From Mesorhizobium sp. GbtcB19 (lineage in GTDB: Bacteria; Pseudomonadota; Alphaproteobacteria; Rhizobiales; Rhizobiaceae): 64,000 nucleotides of DNA. Below, in pieces: positions 55,272-63,950 of the stretch. How positions within the stretch are numbered: the first letter of the stretch is position 1; the number at the start of each line of letters is the position of its first letter. Location of the stretch: contig NZ_JAGXJY010000004.1 of the NCBI RefSeq assembly GCF_019091085.1, positions 62,001 to 126,000 on the forward strand, written 5' to 3'. The translations under genes and the position numbers were made by a program. The notes below the pieces were generated by a model. That model was not told the DNA's origin. It worked only from the letters and a program-made list of their open reading frames with translations, and ran no database searches.

Positions 55272-56714
55272 TCACCTATAGTCGAGCGCGGATGCGGACG
55301 CCAGAATGCGGCCGTTGCTCAATATGTGGCGCGGGTCGAAGGCGTGCTTGATGCCCGCCGCCAGATCGAGCGTCACCGGATCGATGCGGTCGAGGAAGGC
55401 CCGCTGCTTGACCCGGCCGATGCCGTGCTCGGCGCTGATCGAGCCGCCATAGCGGTCGACGACGGCGAATATCTCGGCTTCCGCCTCCTCGAACAGATGC
55501 TCGGTCGCTTCAGCAGTCATGCCTTCCGGCGGCACCACGTTGAGGTGGATGTTGCCGTCGCCGACATGGCCGTAGGTGACCGGCAGCGCGTCGGGCCGCG
55601 CGCGCTCCAGTTCGAAGAGCGCGTCGGTGACGAAATCGGCGAGCTTCGAGATCGGCACCGAGACATCGGTGCGCAGATAGCGGCCGCCCCTACCCTGCCG
55701 CTCGACCATGATCTCGCGGTAGAGCCACAGGCGCTCGCCCTGCGCCCGGGTCGAGGCCACGACGCCGTCCTCGACGAGATCCTCGACGCCGGCGAGAAAA
55801 CTCAAAAGCATATCCTTGAGATCGATCAGCCCGCCGCCGGAAACCTCGATCAGCACATAGGCCGGGTAAGGTTTTCCCAGCGGCTCGGGAAAATCCTTGC
55901 CCTCGCGCATGGTGATCTCGATGCCGCTGCGCAGGATCAGTTCGAAGGCGGTGAGCAGGTCGCTGCAATCGCGCCGGGCGCGGGCATAGAGCGCCATCGC
56001 ATCCTCGACCGAGCGCAGGCCGACCAGTGCGGTTTCGATCTGCGTCGGCCTGGGGAACAGCTTCAGCGCCGCGGCGGTGACGATGCCGAGCGTCCCTTCC
56101 GAGCCAATGAAGACCTGCTTCAGATCATAGCCGCGATTGTCCTTGCGCAGCACCTTCAACCCGTTCCAGATGCGGCCGTCGGCAAGCACCACTTCGAGGC
56201 CGAGCACCAGGTCGCGGGTCATGCCGTAGCGCAGCACGTTGAAGCCGCCGGCATTGGTGGCGACATTGCCGCCGATGCGGCAGCTGCCTTGAGCGCCGAA
56301 AGTGATCGGCAGGATGCAGTCGCTCGCCTCCGCGGCGCGCTTGGCGTCCTCGAGGATGCAGCCGGCCTCGACGATCATGGCGAAGTCGATCGGGCTGATC
56401 GAGCGGATCCGGTTCATGCGCTCCAGCGAGACGACGACCTCGTTGCCGTCGGCAGCCACCGCCGCGCCGACAAGGCCGGTCAGCCCGCCCTGCGGCACGA
56501 CGGGGATGCGCTCGGCGTGGCAGTGCCGCATCAGCGCCGACATCTCTTCCACCGAATTGGGCCGCGCCACCGCCAGCGGACGGCCGAAATGGTCGCCGGA
56601 CCAGTCGCGGCTGTAGTGCACAAGGTCTTGCGGCTCGGTCAGCAGCCCGCGGTCGGACAGCACGCCGGCCAGGGCGGCGATCAGCGATGCGGAATTGGGC
56701 GGCACGGCATTCAT
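55272..56714 (-). CDS. FAD-linked oxidase, GlcD / D-lactate dehydrogenase type
   Basis: A 480-residue protein. The FAD-binding PCMH domain contains HCHAERIPVVPQGGLTGLVGAAVA and TFGAQGSCRIGGNVATNAGGFNVLRYG; the C-terminal FAD-oxidase domain contains VTYGHVGDGNIHLNVVPPEG and SAEHGIGRVKQ. It oxidises a 2-hydroxyacid (glycolate, D-lactate or a sugar-derived hydroxyacid) to the oxoacid. No GlcE/GlcF partners are present, so it is of the single-subunit kind. It heads an operon with a GntR gene. Confidence 0.9.
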   Translation of the reverse strand: MNAVPPNSASLIAALAGVLSDRGLLTEPQDLVHYSRDWSGDHFGRPLAVARPNSVEEMSALMRHCHAERIPVVPQGGLTGLVGAAVAADGNEVVVSLERMNRIRSISPIDFAMIVEAGCILEDAKRAAEASDCILPITFGAQGSCRIGGNVATNAGGFNVLRYGMTRDLVLGLEVVLADGRIWNGLKVLRKDNRGYDLKQVFIGSEGTLGIVTAAALKLFPRPTQIETALVGLRSVEDAMALYARARRDCSDLLTAFELILRSGIEITMREGKDFPEPLGKPYPAYVLIEVSGGGLIDLKDMLLSFLAGVEDLVEDGVVASTRAQGERLWLYREIMVERQGRGGRYLRTDVSVPISKLADFVTDALFELERARPDALPVTYGHVGDGNIHLNVVPPEGMTAEATEHLFEEAEAEIFAVVDRYGGSISAEHGIGRVKQRAFLDRIDPVTLDLAAGIKHAFDPRHILSNGRILASASALDYR

Positions 56715-56876
56715 GAACTGAACCTGGACCCTTCCTTAAAACGACTGGACAACCACCAATCTTGTCGTGTTATCATACAACCCTGATTGAGAACATCAAG
56801 CGACGTCATGGTACCCGCCAGCCGTTTGGTGTGGACGATCAGAACGGCAAATCACCCGATACGGAGGACTTTCCCA
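56715..56876. promoter_or_regulatory. Divergent promoter region with operator site C
   Basis: TTATCATACAACCCT at 56770-56784 has the dyad TTAT-CAT-ACAA (one mismatch) between the FAD oxidase and the glyoxalase-fold gene. ACGGAGGA at 56860-56867 is the ribosome-binding site of the plus-strand gene. Confidence 0.6.
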
Positions 56877-57290
56877 ATGAGCGACGCCCCAGGCTTTCGC
56901 TATATGCACACCATGATCAGGGTGCTCGACCTCGACAAGTCGATCGCCTTCTACACCGAGGTGCTCGGCATGACCCTGCTGCGCCGCGACGACTATCCCG
57001 GCGGCAAGTTCACCAACGCCTTTGTCGGCTACGGGCCGGAGGACAAGGAAGCCGTCGTCGAGCTGACGCTGAACTGGGGCCGCGAGGAGCCGTATGAGAT
57101 CGGCACCGGCTTCGGCCACCTGGCGCTTGGCGTTAACGACATCTACGCCGTCTGTGCCGAGCTCGAGAAGCGCGGCGCCAAGATCCCGCGCAAGCCGGGG
57201 CCGATGCAGCACGGCACCACCCACATCGCCTTCGTCGAGGATCCGGACGGCTACAAGATCGAGCTGATCGGCCTCGACACCATGCAGTAG
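56877..57290 (+). CDS. gloA: VOC-family protein, lactoylglutathione lyase (glyoxalase I) type
   Basis: A 137-residue glyoxalase I: HTMIRVLDLDKSIAFYTEVLGMTLLRR at the N-terminus, ELTLNWG with metal-ligand Glu, GFGHLALGVNDI with metal-ligand His, and FVEDPDGYKIELI with the last Glu. Size and motifs are those of GloA, which isomerises the methylglyoxal-glutathione hemithioacetal. GGAGGA precedes the start at 56877. Its place beside sugar catabolic genes suggests methylglyoxal relief, or use of the fold for another sugar-derived substrate. Confidence 0.88.
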   Translation: MSDAPGFRYMHTMIRVLDLDKSIAFYTEVLGMTLLRRDDYPGGKFTNAFVGYGPEDKEAVVELTLNWGREEPYEIGTGFGHLALGVNDIYAVCAELEKRGAKIPRKPGPMQHGTTHIAFVEDPDGYKIELIGLDTMQ

Positions 57291-57373
57291 TTTCATTCTG
57301 CACCGCACCGGCTCGCCGCCGATGCGGTCCCTCCCGGTCCGCGCTTGCTTGGGAGGCGGTGCGGATGGGTTCG

Positions 57374-58342
57374 TCACTTGATGACCGCGATCTTGCTGCG
57401 GTCGATGGTGATGGCGACGGCGGCAATCAGCACCGCGCCGAACACCATGTTTTCCAGAAAAATGTTGACGCCGACGAAGGTCATGCCGATGCGCACGATC
57501 GAGATGATCAGCGCGCCGACCGCGGTGCGCGCCACGCCGCCCAGCCCGCCGGTGATGGCGGTGCCGCCGACGATGACGGCAGCGATGGCGGGCAACAGTA
57601 ACTGGTTCGCCAAAACCGGCGAGCCGCTCGACAGCCTCGCCGCCAACACCACGCCGGCGGTGGCCGCCAGCATGCCCGACGCGGCAAAAGCGATGATCTT
57701 GGTGCGGTCGACATTGATGCCCGCGGCCCACGCCGCCGGCTCGCCGGCGCCGACCGCGATCGCCTGGCGGCCGAAGCGCGTGTAGCGCAGCGCGAGGAAG
57801 CTGACGATGCCGATCAGGGCCGAGATCAGCACCACCACCGGCAGGCCGGCGAGCGTGGCGTTGATCCAGGCGGTCTTCTCGCGGCCGGCTTCTTCGATGG
57901 TGATGGCGCGGCCGTCGGAGACCCAGAGCGCCAGGCCGGTGACGACGCCGCCGGTGGCCAACGTCGCGACGAAGGACGGCACCCGCAGCTTGACATGCAC
58001 GATGCCGCTCAGCAGTCCGAAGGCGAGGCCGGACAGGATTGCCACCGGAAAGGCGGCGAAGCCGAGCGAGGGCAGCAGCTGCGCCAGCATCACGCTCGCC
58101 AGCGACGCCACCGCCTGGATCGACAGGTCGATGCCGCCGAGCAGGATGGCGAAGGTCACACCCGTCGCCAGGATGAACAGCACCGCGGTGTTGGCGAAGA
58201 GCAGCGCAAGCGTCTCGCCGGTCAGGAAGCCGGGCGCGGTGATCTCGATGATCAAAAGCAGGGCGACGAGCAGCACCAGCGGGATGGCGCCTTGCGTCCA
58301 CTTGCCTTCGAAGACCTGCCTGATGGAAAAACCCTCGTTCAT
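57374..58342 (-). CDS. Ribose-type ABC permease (RbsC family), second
   Basis: A 322-residue permease with ATGVTFAILLGGIDLSIQAVASLASVMLA and AAVIVGGTAITGGLGGVARTAVGALIISIVRIGM, the RbsC signatures. It lies 4 bp after the ATPase gene. The operon has two different RbsC-type permeases, which may form a heterodimer. Confidence 0.93.
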   Translation of the reverse strand: MNEGFSIRQVFEGKWTQGAIPLVLLVALLLIIEITAPGFLTGETLALLFANTAVLFILATGVTFAILLGGIDLSIQAVASLASVMLAQLLPSLGFAAFPVAILSGLAFGLLSGIVHVKLRVPSFVATLATGGVVTGLALWVSDGRAITIEEAGREKTAWINATLAGLPVVVLISALIGIVSFLALRYTRFGRQAIAVGAGEPAAWAAGINVDRTKIIAFAASGMLAATAGVVLAARLSSGSPVLANQLLLPAIAAVIVGGTAITGGLGGVARTAVGALIISIVRIGMTFVGVNIFLENMVFGAVLIAAVAITIDRSKIAVIK

Positions 58343-58346
58343 CGGC

Positions 58347-59849
58347 TCACACCATCGCTCGTAGCAATTCGACCTGATCCGGCTTGTTGCCCGGACTGGC
58401 GTCGAAGCGCGCGGTGATCTCGCCGTCGCGCATCACCAGCACCTGGTGCGACAGGCCGATCGTCTCCTCCAGCGTGTCGGAGATCAGAAGGATCGCCACG
58501 CCCTGCTCGGAGAGATCGCGGACCAGCTCGTAGACCTCCTCCTTGGCGCCGACATCGAGGCCGCGCGTCGGGTGGTCGAGCACCAGGATGCGCGAGCCGG
58601 CCGTCATCCAGCGCGCCAGCACCACCTTCTGCTGGTTGCCGCCGCTGAGCTTGCGGCAGGCGGCATCAGGGCCGGGCGCCTTGATGCTGAGCCGCTTGAT
58701 CCAGTCGGCGGCTAGCCTGCGCTCCTTGCCGTAGTCGATGGCGCCGTTGCGCATGACGCTCGACAGGTCGGCGAGCGAGATGTTTTCGGCGATCGACAGG
58801 AACATCACCAGGCCTTCGAGCCTGCGCTCGCGCGGCACATAGCCGATACCCCGGCGCACCGCCGGTTCCGGCGAGGCGAAGCGCACCGTGTCGCCGGCGA
58901 TCTTCATCTCGCCGGCGTCATGCGGCAGGAAGCCGCCGATCGTTCGGGTCACCTCCTCGCGGCCGGAGCCGACGACGCCGGCAATGCCGACGATCTCGCC
59001 GGCCCGGATCGACAGGTCGACGCCGCGATAAAAGCCATTGGCGCCAAGCCCCTTGGCCTCGACCATGATCTTTTCGCCGGGCGGCTGCTGACGCGCCTCG
59101 CGGTAATATTCGGCCTGCAGCCCGCGCCCGACCATGATCTCGTGCAGCTCCGGCGCGGTGACTTGCGCCGCGCGGTGTTCGGCCACGACCGCGCCATCCT
59201 TCATCGTGTAGACGCGGTCCGAGATCGCCAGCACCTCGTCGAGGCGATGCGACACGAAGACGAAGCTGGCGCGGGATTTCAGAGAGCGCACCCGCGCAAA
59301 GAGCACTTCGATATCGGCGGCGTTGAGCACCGAGGTCGGCTCGTCGAGCAGGATGAGCAATGGACGCTCGACCATCTCCTCCAGCGTCAGCGCCTTGGCG
59401 AGCTCGACCATCTGGCGCGCCGCGAAGCTGAGCTCGGAGGTGCGCGCGGTGACATCGATATCGACGCCGATCTTGGCGAGCTGGCGGCGCGCCGCCGCGT
59501 TCATGGCGCGCCAGTTGACCAAGCCGAAGCGGGTGAAGCGGTCTTCCTCGCCGAGATAGATGTTTTCGGCGACGGTCAGGTTCAGCACCAGCGACTGTTC
59601 CTGGAACACCATGCCGATGCCGTGCCGGGCCGCGTCGCGGGCGTTGCGCATGCGAAGCGGCTCGCCGTCCAGCGTGAGCGAGCCGCCGTCCAGCCGGTAG
59701 CCGCCGGCCAGCACCCGCATCAGCGTCGACTTGCCGGCGCCGTTCTCGCCGATCAGCCCGACCACTTCGTTCGGCCGCACCTCAATGGAGACGTCGCGTA
59801 GCGCATGGACGCCGGGGAAATTCTTGACGATGCCTGAAGCCTGCAGCAT
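58347..59849 (-). CDS. Ribose-type ABC ATPase (RbsA family, two fused domains)
   Basis: A 500-residue tandem ATPase. Domain 1 has Walker A GENGAGKST, FQEQSLVLNLTVAENIYLG and Walker B LLILLDEPTSVLN. Its signature region reads LSFAARQMVELAKAL, the usual RbsA-like variant. Domain 2 has a degenerate Walker A (GVVGSGREEV) and the signature LSGGNQQKVVLARWM with LVLDHPTRGLDVG. ATG at 59849 is used; an in-frame GTG at 59858 would add VSA. The gene sits between two permease genes. Confidence 0.93.
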   Translation of the reverse strand: MLQASGIVKNFPGVHALRDVSIEVRPNEVVGLIGENGAGKSTLMRVLAGGYRLDGGSLTLDGEPLRMRNARDAARHGIGMVFQEQSLVLNLTVAENIYLGEEDRFTRFGLVNWRAMNAAARRQLAKIGVDIDVTARTSELSFAARQMVELAKALTLEEMVERPLLILLDEPTSVLNAADIEVLFARVRSLKSRASFVFVSHRLDEVLAISDRVYTMKDGAVVAEHRAAQVTAPELHEIMVGRGLQAEYYREARQQPPGEKIMVEAKGLGANGFYRGVDLSIRAGEIVGIAGVVGSGREEVTRTIGGFLPHDAGEMKIAGDTVRFASPEPAVRRGIGYVPRERRLEGLVMFLSIAENISLADLSSVMRNGAIDYGKERRLAADWIKRLSIKAPGPDAACRKLSGGNQQKVVLARWMTAGSRILVLDHPTRGLDVGAKEEVYELVRDLSEQGVAILLISDTLEETIGLSHQVLVMRDGEITARFDASPGNKPDQVELLRAMV

Positions 59850-59854
59850 GGCGC

Positions 59855-60895
59855 TCACTTCACGATCTTCAGGCGCACGCGGTCGAGCGACAGCGCCACC
59901 GCCGCGATGATCATCAGGCCCTGCACCGTCTGCTGGATATAGGGCGAGATGCCGAGCAGGATCATGCCGTTGGCGAGAACGGTGACGATCAGCACGCCTA
60001 CGGCCGTGTTGACGACGCCGCCTTCGCCGCCGGTCAGCGCCGTGCCGCCGACGACCACGGCGGTGACGGCCGCGAACAGCCTGCCGTCGCCGATGACGGC
60101 GTGCGACTGGCCGAGCTGGGCGGCGGCGAGCACGCCGGCAATGCCGAAGAAGAAGCCGGCCAGCGCGAACGCCGCGATGCGCACGCGCGTGACGTTGACA
60201 CCGGAGAGCTTGGTCACGTCCTCGTGGCCGCCGATCGCCAATATGTGGCGGCCGAGTCTGGTGTGATACTGGATGACGGCGGCAAGCGCGAAAGCGCCGA
60301 GCGCGACCCAGACCGCCAGCGGCAGGCCGAGGAAGCGGTGCAAGGCCAAATCGCGGATCGAGGCGTCGTTCAGTCGTATGGCCGAGCCGCCCAGCATATA
60401 GACCGACAGGCCGAGCCCGATGAACCACATGCCGAGCGTCGCCATGAAGGATGGGATGCGCAGCATCGTCTGCACCAGCCCGCTGATCAGGCCCATGACC
60501 GTGCCCGCGGCGACCGCCGCCAGCACCGCCCACCAGCCAAAGTCGTTGCCGTTGCTGTCATTGGCAGCCAGCAGCACCACCACCATCGCCGCCACCGACA
60601 GTGTGCCTTCGACCGAGAGGTCGATGCTGCCCATCAGGATGATGAAGGTGAGCCCCATCGCCAGCGTCAGCGGCACCGCGGCGGAGTTGGCGAGCCGCAC
60701 CAGGTTGCGGACCTCGATGAAATTGGGATTGGCGACGGCGATCAGGACGCAGAGCACAATCAGCACCGCCAGCGGCGCCAGGCTGCGCCAGCGCCTGCCG
60801 CCGAGCATGGTGGCGATGCGGCCGGGGAGCAATGTCATAAGCGTCGTCCGCTCGATGTCCGAAACGGACTTCAGGGGTTCTGTATCGATTGTCAA
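59855..60895 (-). CDS. Ribose-type ABC permease (RbsC family), first
   Basis: A 346-residue permease with an N-terminal cytoplasmic tail of about 35 residues, then RbsC signatures ALTMGLTFIILMGSIDLSVEGTLSVAAM-like and AAVTAVVVGGTALTGGEGGVVNTAVGVLIVTVLANGM. It follows the binding-protein gene after a hairpin-containing gap and precedes the ATPase by 5 bp. Confidence 0.92.
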   Translation of the reverse strand: MTIDTEPLKSVSDIERTTLMTLLPGRIATMLGGRRWRSLAPLAVLIVLCVLIAVANPNFIEVRNLVRLANSAAVPLTLAMGLTFIILMGSIDLSVEGTLSVAAMVVVLLAANDSNGNDFGWWAVLAAVAAGTVMGLISGLVQTMLRIPSFMATLGMWFIGLGLSVYMLGGSAIRLNDASIRDLALHRFLGLPLAVWVALGAFALAAVIQYHTRLGRHILAIGGHEDVTKLSGVNVTRVRIAAFALAGFFFGIAGVLAAAQLGQSHAVIGDGRLFAAVTAVVVGGTALTGGEGGVVNTAVGVLIVTVLANGMILLGISPYIQQTVQGLMIIAAVALSLDRVRLKIVK

Positions 60896-60952
60896 GAAAC
60901 CGCTTCCCGTCTGCAGGATGACAGGCGTCGTGGCCGCGGGCGCAAGACGCCG

Positions 60953-60996
60953 GTAAAAAGGGAGCGGGCCGCCGCCAGGGAGAAGCCGGCCCGCCC
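60953..60996 (-). terminator. Hairpin with U-run between binding-protein and permease genes
   Basis: GCGGGCCG-type stem (around 60965-60971 with 60987-60994) followed on the minus strand by CCCTTTTTACC. It should end part of the transcripts after the binding-protein gene, lowering expression of the membrane components. Confidence 0.7.
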
Positions 60997-61004
60997 CAAA
61001 CGGG

Positions 61005-62087
61005 TCAGGCGCGGATCGCTCCGGTCACCCGGCCCCAGAGATCGTTCCAGTCTATCTCGGGCTTCGACTCGACATTGGTCTTGTAATATTCCTCGACATT
61101 GTCGTGCGAGATCAGCACCGCCTTGCCGTAGAATTCGCGATGTTCCGGCGGCTCCTTGGTCGGGTCGAACTTGCCGGTCTTGGCGTTGTAGCCGATGGCG
61201 AGCCCCATGCCGCCCTGCCAGAACGGATCGGAGGTGACGGTGCAGGCGAACTCGCCGGTGCGCACCGCGTCGACCGCCGTCTTGATGCCGTCGACGCCGA
61301 CGATCGGCACCTTGCCGGCGAGGTTTTCGGCGCGCAGCGCTTCCAAGGCGCCGGAGCCCATATCGTCATTGGCGGCCCAGATGCCCTTGATGTCGTCGCC
61401 GAAGCGGGTGAGCAGATTGCCCATCAGGTCGAAGGCTTCGGTCGATTTCCAGTTGGCGACCTGGAAGTCGAGCAGCTTGATGTCGGGATTGGCGGCGAGC
61501 GCCGCATCGAGGCCCTTCTTGCGTTCGATCGCAGCCGTGGTCGAGATCAGGCCGCCGAGCGCGACGATGCCGCCCTTGCCGCCGATCGTCTTGAACAGGA
61601 TCTCGGCGATGGTCTTGCCGCTGGAGATGCCGTCGAACTCGATATGCGAGACATAGTTCGGGTTGAAATCCTTTGGATGCAGGTCGGCCGGCTTGTTCCA
61701 CTGCGTCACCACATAGGCGCCGGCCTTGGCGCAGGCCTCGACGATCGGGCGCGCGTCGGGCGTGTCGTTGGGATCGGAATTGAGCACCATGTTGCCGTTG
61801 GTCTTGGCCAGCATCGCCTTGATGTCGGCGATGCCCTTCTCTGAGTTGCCTTCCGAGACCAGCGTGACGTGCTCCAGCCCGGCCCATTTGGCATAGGCCT
61901 CGGCGCCGGTCTTCCAAACCGCGTGGTAAGGGTTGGACAACGAGCGGATCGACGTCACCAGCGTCGGCTTGTCGGCCGCGCGCAGCACTTTCGGCATGGC
62001 CAGCGTCGCCGCGCCGGCGGCGGCGCCCACCATCAGCGTCCGGCGGCTGACCGAACCGGAAAACGTAACAGTCTTGCTATCCTTCAT
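61005..62087 (-). CDS. Ribose-type periplasmic sugar-binding protein, Tat-exported
   Basis: A 360-residue family 2 binding protein. The N-terminus SVSRRTLMVGAAAGAATLAMPKVLRAAD is a twin-arginine signal. The mature part has SNPYHAVWKTGAEAYAKWAG, VLNSDPNDTPDARPIVEACAKAGAYVVT, and IWAANDDMGSGALEALRAEN, the type I sugar-binding features. The sugar cannot be read off. Operator site D lies about 100 bp upstream. It is the first gene of a four-gene importer. Confidence 0.9.
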   Translation of the reverse strand: MKDSKTVTFSGSVSRRTLMVGAAAGAATLAMPKVLRAADKPTLVTSIRSLSNPYHAVWKTGAEAYAKWAGLEHVTLVSEGNSEKGIADIKAMLAKTNGNMVLNSDPNDTPDARPIVEACAKAGAYVVTQWNKPADLHPKDFNPNYVSHIEFDGISSGKTIAEILFKTIGGKGGIVALGGLISTTAAIERKKGLDAALAANPDIKLLDFQVANWKSTEAFDLMGNLLTRFGDDIKGIWAANDDMGSGALEALRAENLAGKVPIVGVDGIKTAVDAVRTGEFACTVTSDPFWQGGMGLAIGYNAKTGKFDPTKEPPEHREFYGKAVLISHDNVEEYYKTNVESKPEIDWNDLWGRVTGAIRA

Positions 62088-62297
62088 TTTTGAACCTCCC
62101 GATTGAAACCTGTTCCCGCCCGGCGCTTTGCGCGGGGAGCGCGGCCGGATCCTCCCGTGACGGGGTCGTCAAGCTCCTCTACTTGTATGACAACCCTTCA
62201 ACACGGCAACCATACTCTTTCTCTTGACGCGGCACAAGCGACTTGAGATCGTCGCGCGTGAAGAGCGGGGGCTTCCCTCGTCTGCAAGGGAGCGAGA
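62088..62297. promoter_or_regulatory. Divergent promoter region with operator site D
   Basis: TTGTATGACAACCCT at 62183-62197 (dyad TTGT-ATG-ACAA) lies nearly midway between the sugar importer operon and the GMC oxidoreductase gene and could serve both. Confidence 0.7.
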
Positions 62298-63905
62298 ATG
62301 GCAGACTATATCATCGTCGGCGGCGGCTCGGCCGGCTGCGTGCTCGCCGCCAGGCTGAGCGAGGATCCGGGCCTGTCGGTCGTCCTGCTCGAGGCCGGCC
62401 CGCCCGACACCGATCGCTACATCCACATGCCGGTGGGCTTCTTCAAGATGACGTCGGGACCGCTGATCTGGGGTTACGACGCCGCACCCGGCAAGGAGAT
62501 CGACGGCCGCGTCATGGTCTACCCGCAGGCGCGGGTGCTCGGCGGCGGCTCCTCGATCAACGCCCAGGTGTTCACGCGCGGCTGCCCGCAGGACTATGAC
62601 GACTGGGCGGCCGAGTTCGGCTGCGCCGGATGGAGCTACACCGATGTGCTACCCTATTTCGTCCGCTCCGAAGGCAACGACACCTTCGCGGGTCGTGAGC
62701 ACGGCATCGACGGTCCGCTCGGCGTTTCCAGCGGCGCGCCGCACCCGCTGACCCGGGTCTTCGTCAAGGCGGCGCAGCAGGCCGGCCTCCCCTTTCGCGC
62801 CGACTTCAACGCCGGCGAGCAGGAAGGCGCCGGCTTCTACCAGACGACGACGCGCAACGGCAGGCGCTCGAGCACAGCGGTCGCCTATCTCAAGCCCGCC
62901 CTGGCGCGCCCGAACCTGAGCTTGCGCACCGACGCCACCGTCAGCCGCGTCGTCGTCGAGAACGGCCGCGCCGTCGGCGTCGAGATCATCGTCAACGGCC
63001 GCACCGAGCTGCTGCGCACCGAGCGCGAGGTGATCGTCACGTCCGGCGCCATCGGCTCGCCGAAGCTCCTGATGCTGTCCGGCATCGGCCCGGCCGCGCA
63101 TCTTGGGCAGCATGGCATCAAGGTGGTGCACGATCTCGCCGGCGTTGGCCAGAACCTGCACGACCACATGGATGTCGATGTCGTCGCCGAGCTCAACGGG
63201 CCGCATGGCATCGACCGCTACAAAAAGAAGCGCTGGCAGGCGGTCGCCGGGCTCGAATACGCGCTGTTCGGCAAGGGACCGGTGGCCTCCAACATCGTCG
63301 AGGCCGGCGGCTTCTGGTGGGGCGACCGCGCGGAAAAGACGCCCGACATCCAGTTCCATTTCCTGCCCGGCGCCGGCGTCGAGGAAGGCATCGGCTCGGT
63401 TCCGGGCGGCAATGGCTGCACGCTGAACTCCTACCATGTGCGGCCGCGCTCGCGCGGCAGTGTGGCGCTCAAATCGGCGGATCTGCGCGATGCGCCTGTT
63501 ATCGACCCCAATCCCTTCGCCGAGCGCTACGACCTCGAACGCGCCATCGACGGCATCGAGATCAGCCGCGAGATTCTCTCTCAGCCGGCTTTCTCGAACT
63601 TCATCAGCCGCGAGCATCTGCCGGGCGCGGGATGCCAAGGCCGCGCGGCGCTCGAAGCCTTTGCCCGCCAGCATGGCCGCAGCGCCTACCATCCGGTCGG
63701 CACCTGCCGCATGGGCGGCGATGCCGACAGCGTCGTCGATCCCGAGCTGCGCCTGCGCGGGCTGGAGGGCTTGCGCGTCTGCGACAGTTCGGTGATGCCG
63801 CGCATCATCTCGTCCAACACCAACGCAGCGGTGATCATGATCGCCGAGAAAGCAGCGGATATGATCGCGCGGTCTTTCGCCTCCCGCACCGGATGGATGT
63901 CTTAA
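62298..63905 (+). CDS. GMC-family oxidoreductase (alcohol/choline dehydrogenase type)
   Basis: A 535-residue GMC flavoenzyme with FAD motif [40 protein letters not shown], the SGAIGSPKLLMLSGIGP signature 2, and catalytic His in SAYHPVGTCRMGGDADSV. It is distinct from the two GMC enzymes of the B6 locus. The shared operator motif with the sugar importer suggests that it oxidises an alcohol or sugar alcohol brought in by that system; the substrate is unknown. Confidence 0.9.
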   Translation: MADYIIVGGGSAGCVLAARLSEDPGLSVVLLEAGPPDTDRYIHMPVGFFKMTSGPLIWGYDAAPGKEIDGRVMVYPQARVLGGGSSINAQVFTRGCPQDYDDWAAEFGCAGWSYTDVLPYFVRSEGNDTFAGREHGIDGPLGVSSGAPHPLTRVFVKAAQQAGLPFRADFNAGEQEGAGFYQTTTRNGRRSSTAVAYLKPALARPNLSLRTDATVSRVVVENGRAVGVEIIVNGRTELLRTEREVIVTSGAIGSPKLLMLSGIGPAAHLGQHGIKVVHDLAGVGQNLHDHMDVDVVAELNGPHGIDRYKKKRWQAVAGLEYALFGKGPVASNIVEAGGFWWGDRAEKTPDIQFHFLPGAGVEEGIGSVPGGNGCTLNSYHVRPRSRGSVALKSADLRDAPVIDPNPFAERYDLERAIDGIEISREILSQPAFSNFISREHLPGAGCQGRAALEAFARQHGRSAYHPVGTCRMGGDADSVVDPELRLRGLEGLRVCDSSVMPRIISSNTNAAVIMIAEKAADMIARSFASRTGWMS

Positions 63906-63950
63906 CGCGCGGCTTAATGGCCGTCGCTCAAAAGTCGGCAGCAAGCAAAA

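Noticed and set aside
54333..56786. An 817-codon plus-strand open frame
   Set aside because: It lies antisense to the second GntR gene and the FAD oxidase, whose conserved motifs are unmistakable. The translation is Arg/Gly/His-rich with no domain; it is a GC-codon shadow.
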